From CAVVFX01 sp963747535 (GTDB taxonomy: Bacteria; Acidobacteriota; Terriglobia; Bryobacterales; Bryobacteraceae), in NCBI GenBank assembly GCA_963747535.1, contig CAVVFX010000021.1, positions 143,104 through 207,103 of the forward strand: 64,000 nt of DNA. Direction: 5' to 3'. A model generated the notes under the pieces. The model did no database searches. It was not told the DNA's origin and saw only the letters and a program-made list of their open reading frames with translations. Both the position numbers and the translations under genes were made by a program. Below are positions 61,037 through 64,000 of this stretch, one piece after another; position 1 is the stretch's first letter; each line of letters opens with the position of its first letter.

Positions 61037-61695
61037 ATAGGTTGATTGTTTTCGGTCTCATTGTGGCGGCATCGGCTGGCGCTGAAACGTTTCCTCTCGA
61101 TTCAGTCAGCGGCTTATCGCTCGTTCAGGTGAAGGCCGAAGCGGCTGCTTACAAAGGGCGCAAAGCGGTGCGCATCACCGACGTTGCCCCTGCTTCGGTC
61201 GGCGACGCGGGGCGTCTGGCACTGGTCTCGGGCAGCCAATTCCAGGACGGCGTAATCGAGTTGGATATGGCCGGCGACGTTCTGCCGGGCGCGATGCAGG
61301 GCGCTCGCGGGTTTGTCGGCGTGGTCTTCCGCGCGGCTCCGGATGGCTCGAAGTTCGAATGCTTCTACCTGCGTCCCACCAACCCGCGCTCCGATGATCA
61401 GGTGCGGCGCAATCACTCCGTCCAATACATCTCCATCCCCGGATTCCCGTGGCAACTGCTGCGCGAGAAGTTTCCTGAAAAGTACGAATCGTATGTCGAT
61501 TTGCAGCCGGGCGAATGGACCAGGGTGAAGGTCGTGGTCAAAGGAGATCACGCCGGGTTGTTCGTACATGAAGCCGGGCAACCGACGTTGCTTGTGAACG
61601 ATCTTAAACAACCCATGTCGAGCGGCGCGATAGGACTTTGGGTTGGTCCGGGGACGGTAGCGCACTTCGCCAATCTGCGTGTAACGAAGGAATAG
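61027..61695 (+). CDS. Secreted DUF1080-like (concanavalin/LamG fold) protein
   Basis: A 222-aa exported protein with a short signal peptide (RLIVFGLIVAASAGA). QDGVIELDMAGDVLPG, RGFVGVVFRAAPDGSKFECFYLRP, GEWTRVKVVVKGDHAGLFV and the terminal IGLWVGPGTVAHFANLRV follow the strand pattern of DUF1080/3-keto-glycoside hydrolase-like jelly rolls. A carbohydrate-binding or hydrolytic role is likely. The start lies inside the 10-bp repeat, and no Shine-Dalgarno is visible. Confidence 0.78.
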   Translation: MNTNRLIVFGLIVAASAGAETFPLDSVSGLSLVQVKAEAAAYKGRKAVRITDVAPASVGDAGRLALVSGSQFQDGVIELDMAGDVLPGAMQGARGFVGVVFRAAPDGSKFECFYLRPTNPRSDDQVRRNHSVQYISIPGFPWQLLREKFPEKYESYVDLQPGEWTRVKVVVKGDHAGLFVHEAGQPTLLVNDLKQPMSSGAIGLWVGPGTVAHFANLRVTKE

Positions 61696-61768
61696 CGGCA
61701 GTCGCCGTCAGGCTATTCAACAGTTGAGCCGCCCCGGGTGGCCCTTGAGATGCACACCTCCCAAGTGT

Positions 61769-62866
61769 ATGACACACTCTGAAATCGTGGTAGAAGAGTT
61801 TGTAACTCAGGGAGAACTAACAGGGCTCGCAAAAGGCAAGGGGCCTTGTATTAGCGCAACTCTCAACCTTTCTGATCCGGCACATCTGCGTCCGGAAATG
61901 AACCGGACGATTCGCGAGATCGAGAAGCAAATGAAGGAAGCGTCTCTCGATGCGCGAACGGCCCAGACTCTTCTCGAACCCCTGCGTGACCTGGCCATCA
62001 CAATTGAGACTGACCGTGATTGGGCAACTATTCTGGCGATCTATCGATCCATCGACACGTTTCACTGTTTTCGGTTGCCGCAACCCGCCAGGGCGCTCGT
62101 CGCTATGGAGGACGTTTTCGACATCCGGCCGCTGCTTGCGGTTGTCTCACGGGAGCAAAGGTTTTACGTTCTGGCTCTCAGCCAGCACAAGGTTCGCCTC
62201 TTTGACTGTAATCACTACCGCATGCGAGAGATTGAACTGCAAGGGCGTGCGCCGCAGAATCTGCGGGTGTTCCTGAACGACAGAACGCCCGATCACGTCC
62301 TCGACAATCGGTCTTCTGCCGGACCGTCCGTTGGAGGAATGAAGGGCGTGATGTTCGGCACGTCAGCGGATCGCGAAAAGCAAGACGAGTACCTGGTGCA
62401 CTTCTTCAAAGAGATAGACAAAGGGCTGCATAAGATTCTGGGCAGCGAGACTGCACCGCTCATGCTGGCGGGCGTGGAATTTGAGCTGGCGCTTTATCGC
62501 AAGGGCAACACCTATCAACACCTGATGGAACATCAGATCCACGGTTCGCCCGATGGGTTATCGGCGCGGGAGATCCAATTGCGAGCGCTGGAAATCGTCA
62601 AGACCACCTTTTCCGCCGTGCTCGAGAAAGTCATGCGCGAGTTCCCCGGCCATCGCGATGCGCGGCGCGTCATCTTCGATGTGACTCAAATCCTTGACGC
62701 TGCTCAAAAAGGCCGGGTATCCCATCTGCTGATCCGTGAGGATGGTACGGGGCGCAACTTGAATCTCACCGCTCTCAATACTCTGATTCACGGCGGCGAG
62801 GCCTACGCTTTGAAAGAATCCGAGATGTCCGATCACGCCGATATTGCGGCCGTGATTCGTTATTGA
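61769..62866 (+). CDS. baeRF-type protein (bacterial archaeo-eukaryotic release factor-like)
   Basis: A 365-aa protein similar to the baeRF3 group, distant relatives of eRF1/Pelota. GPCISATLNLSD at the N-terminus, LLAVVSREQRFYVLALSQHKVRLFDCN in the middle and GRVSHLLIREDG near the end fit the family. It has no GGQ motif, so peptide release is not implied from sequence; other baeRFs are thought to act in ribosome rescue or defence. The ATG at 61769 is chosen over the TTG at 61724. Confidence 0.72.
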   Translation: MTHSEIVVEEFVTQGELTGLAKGKGPCISATLNLSDPAHLRPEMNRTIREIEKQMKEASLDARTAQTLLEPLRDLAITIETDRDWATILAIYRSIDTFHCFRLPQPARALVAMEDVFDIRPLLAVVSREQRFYVLALSQHKVRLFDCNHYRMREIELQGRAPQNLRVFLNDRTPDHVLDNRSSAGPSVGGMKGVMFGTSADREKQDEYLVHFFKEIDKGLHKILGSETAPLMLAGVEFELALYRKGNTYQHLMEHQIHGSPDGLSAREIQLRALEIVKTTFSAVLEKVMREFPGHRDARRVIFDVTQILDAAQKGRVSHLLIREDGTGRNLNLTALNTLIHGGEAYALKESEMSDHADIAAVIRY

Positions 62867-62883
62867 CGGAAGAAAGCGCAGTA

Positions 62884-64000
62884 CTACGACGCGGTCGGGC
62901 GGCCGGCTACGATGGTGATCTGCATGTCCTGAACGAGGTGGACCAGCTTACTGATGTCCGGTGAGTTGCGGGCGACGAATATCTGGGTAATGCCGCGTTG
63001 GCGGGCGAATTCGGCGAGGTTCTTCGCCGGATCGGCACCGTAGATGGTGGCGACTTCGATGTGCAGGTTGCGGGCAAACATCAGGTGACGATCAAGCGCG
63101 GCACGGGACGCCGCGGATAGATCGCTGAATTTATCGTCCCTTCCGATGGCCACCGCGATACATGGCGCATGTAAGTAGTCAGCTACGCGATGGCCCCGCC
63201 GGACCAGCATGGCCGAGGTCGGGTCGGGCGTGAGCCAAAGCAGGATCTGCTCTTTGGCGCCCAAAGGCGATCCCGCATTGACGGGCAGCGGTTCTTTCGC
63301 CGGTTCTTCCAGGCGGTCTTCGATCTGATGCGCGGTCTGACGCATGGCCAGTTCCCGAAGCGCGGTCAGGTTCGATTCGGTGAAGAAGTTTTCGATCGCC
63401 CGCCTGGCTTTATCAGGGGCGTAGACCACGCCGCGTTCCAGCCTGTGCAGCAGCGCCCGAGGAGTGACGTCGACCATGACGACCTCGTCCGCCTGCTTGA
63501 TCACCCAGTCAGGAACGGTCTCGCGCACGCGGACACCGGTGAAGTACCACACCTGGTCGTTGAGGCTTTCGATATGCTGCACGTTCAAGCTGGTGAGAAC
63601 GTCGATGCCTGCGTCGAGAAGGTCCATGACATCTTCCCAACGTTTCAGGTGTTCTACACCGGGGACGTTGGTGTGGGCGAATTCGTCCACCATGCAGACT
63701 GCCGGATGGCGGCGGATGATGGCTGGAGTATCCATCTCCTCGAAACGCGTACCGCGGTGCTCGACCACGCGGCGGGGGATGGTCTCAAGGCCTTCGGTTT
63801 TCGCGATCGTATCCTTGCGGCCATGAGGTTCGAAGTAACCGATGACGACGTCAATGCCCTGCTTTTTTAGCAGTTGAGCTTCCTCTAGCGACTGGTAGGT
63901 CTTGCCCACGCCGGCCGCGTAGCCGAGGAAAACCTTCAGCTTGCCGCGGCGGATGGCCGGAACTCCGCTATGTGCGACGGGATCAGGCTGCGCGGTGGTG
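62884..64000 (-). CDS. KdpD-type sensor domain with USP domain, no histidine kinase (5' end missing)
   Basis: The frame is open to the window edge. KdpD's Walker-like YAAGVGKTYQ, VVIGYFEPHGRKDT, VDEFAHTNVPG and LLDAGIDVLTSLNVQHIESLND fill the first ~170 visible residues, then comes a universal stress protein domain (LLWLTPDPTSAMLVRRG to VAGRPTAS). It stops there: membrane segments, GAF and HisKA/HATPase parts of full KdpD (~900 aa) are absent. Short KdpD forms are known in some bacteria. It would sense or bind c-di-AMP or ATP, with potassium transport regulation inferred. Confidence 0.88.
   Translation of the reverse strand, partial: TTAQPDPVAHSGVPAIRRGKLKVFLGYAAGVGKTYQSLEEAQLLKKQGIDVVIGYFEPHGRKDTIAKTEGLETIPRRVVEHRGTRFEEMDTPAIIRRHPAVCMVDEFAHTNVPGVEHLKRWEDVMDLLDAGIDVLTSLNVQHIESLNDQVWYFTGVRVRETVPDWVIKQADEVVMVDVTPRALLHRLERGVVYAPDKARRAIENFFTESNLTALRELAMRQTAHQIEDRLEEPAKEPLPVNAGSPLGAKEQILLWLTPDPTSAMLVRRGHRVADYLHAPCIAVAIGRDDKFSDLSAASRAALDRHLMFARNLHIEVATIYGADPAKNLAEFARQRGITQIFVARNSPDISKLVHLVQDMQITIVAGRPTAS

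Noticed and set aside
59793..61061. 422-codon minus-strand frame opposite the DUF5009-type gene
   Set aside because: Low-complexity, charge-rich product with no domain, opposite a membrane protein with clear family motifs.

Overview
The window is a chromosomal segment of a high-GC Gram-negative bacterium, most likely an Acidobacteriota of the Bryobacterales/Solibacter type. The pointers are a giant Oar-like TonB-dependent receptor with an N-terminal carboxypeptidase-regulatory fold, a four-gene DUF1549 / DUF1501 / WD40 / PPC operon, several Tat-exported Gfo/Idh/MocA oxidoreductases and amidohydrolases, many GTG/TTG starts, and many short dispersed palindromic repeats between genes. No rRNA, tRNA, CRISPR array, transposase or phage gene was seen. 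The genus is an inference; nothing in the window identifies it outright.

Layout. 1-5760: the end of a YncE-propeller/phosphoesterase protein, a GH57 glycosidase, a secreted SYLF protein and an EgtD-like methyltransferase. 5923-9703: a ROK kinase-xylulokinase operon divergent from a dicarboxylate symporter. 9733-12379: a MoxR ATPase overlapping an unrecognised 611-aa partner. 12468-15247: an M16 peptidase pair in which only one subunit keeps the zinc motif. 15924-16548: a nucleotidyltransferase with a small overlapping partner (toxin-antitoxin-like). 16826-19406: rpsO-pnp. 19901-22537: a stand-alone NRPS A-T-TE protein whose selectivity residues resemble asparagine/aspartate codes. 22735-34799: an amidohydrolase, the TonB receptor and the DUF1549-DUF1501-WD40-PPC operon. 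35000-45485: ilvD, a TPR/propeller lipoprotein with a haem motif, RidA, class II DAHP synthase, an oxidoreductase, a GGDEF remnant and serS. 45593-50938: a three-gene operon of FkbH-carrier protein, GT4 glycosyltransferase and a GT4-type II thioesterase fusion. 51091-57325: secreted or exported catabolic-type enzymes. 57507-59745: trmFO-xerC. 59754-64000: an HGSNAT-like membrane protein, a DUF1080-like secreted protein, a baeRF-like protein and a KdpD-type sensor that ends without a histidine kinase.

The most unusual locus is 45593-50938. A 3-carbon-unit loading enzyme with its own acyl carrier domain is translationally coupled to a glycosyltransferase and followed by a second glycosyltransferase fused to a type II thioesterase. 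Both glycosyltransferases carry short helices resembling those found beside NRPS/PKS modules, yet no ketosynthase or condensation domain is present. Together this suggests glycosylation and release of a carrier-bound hydroxyacyl unit. Second in interest are the MoxR plus unknown-partner pair, the orphan A-T-TE protein, and the dispersed hairpin repeats, whose arms co-vary while the loop stays nearly fixed.
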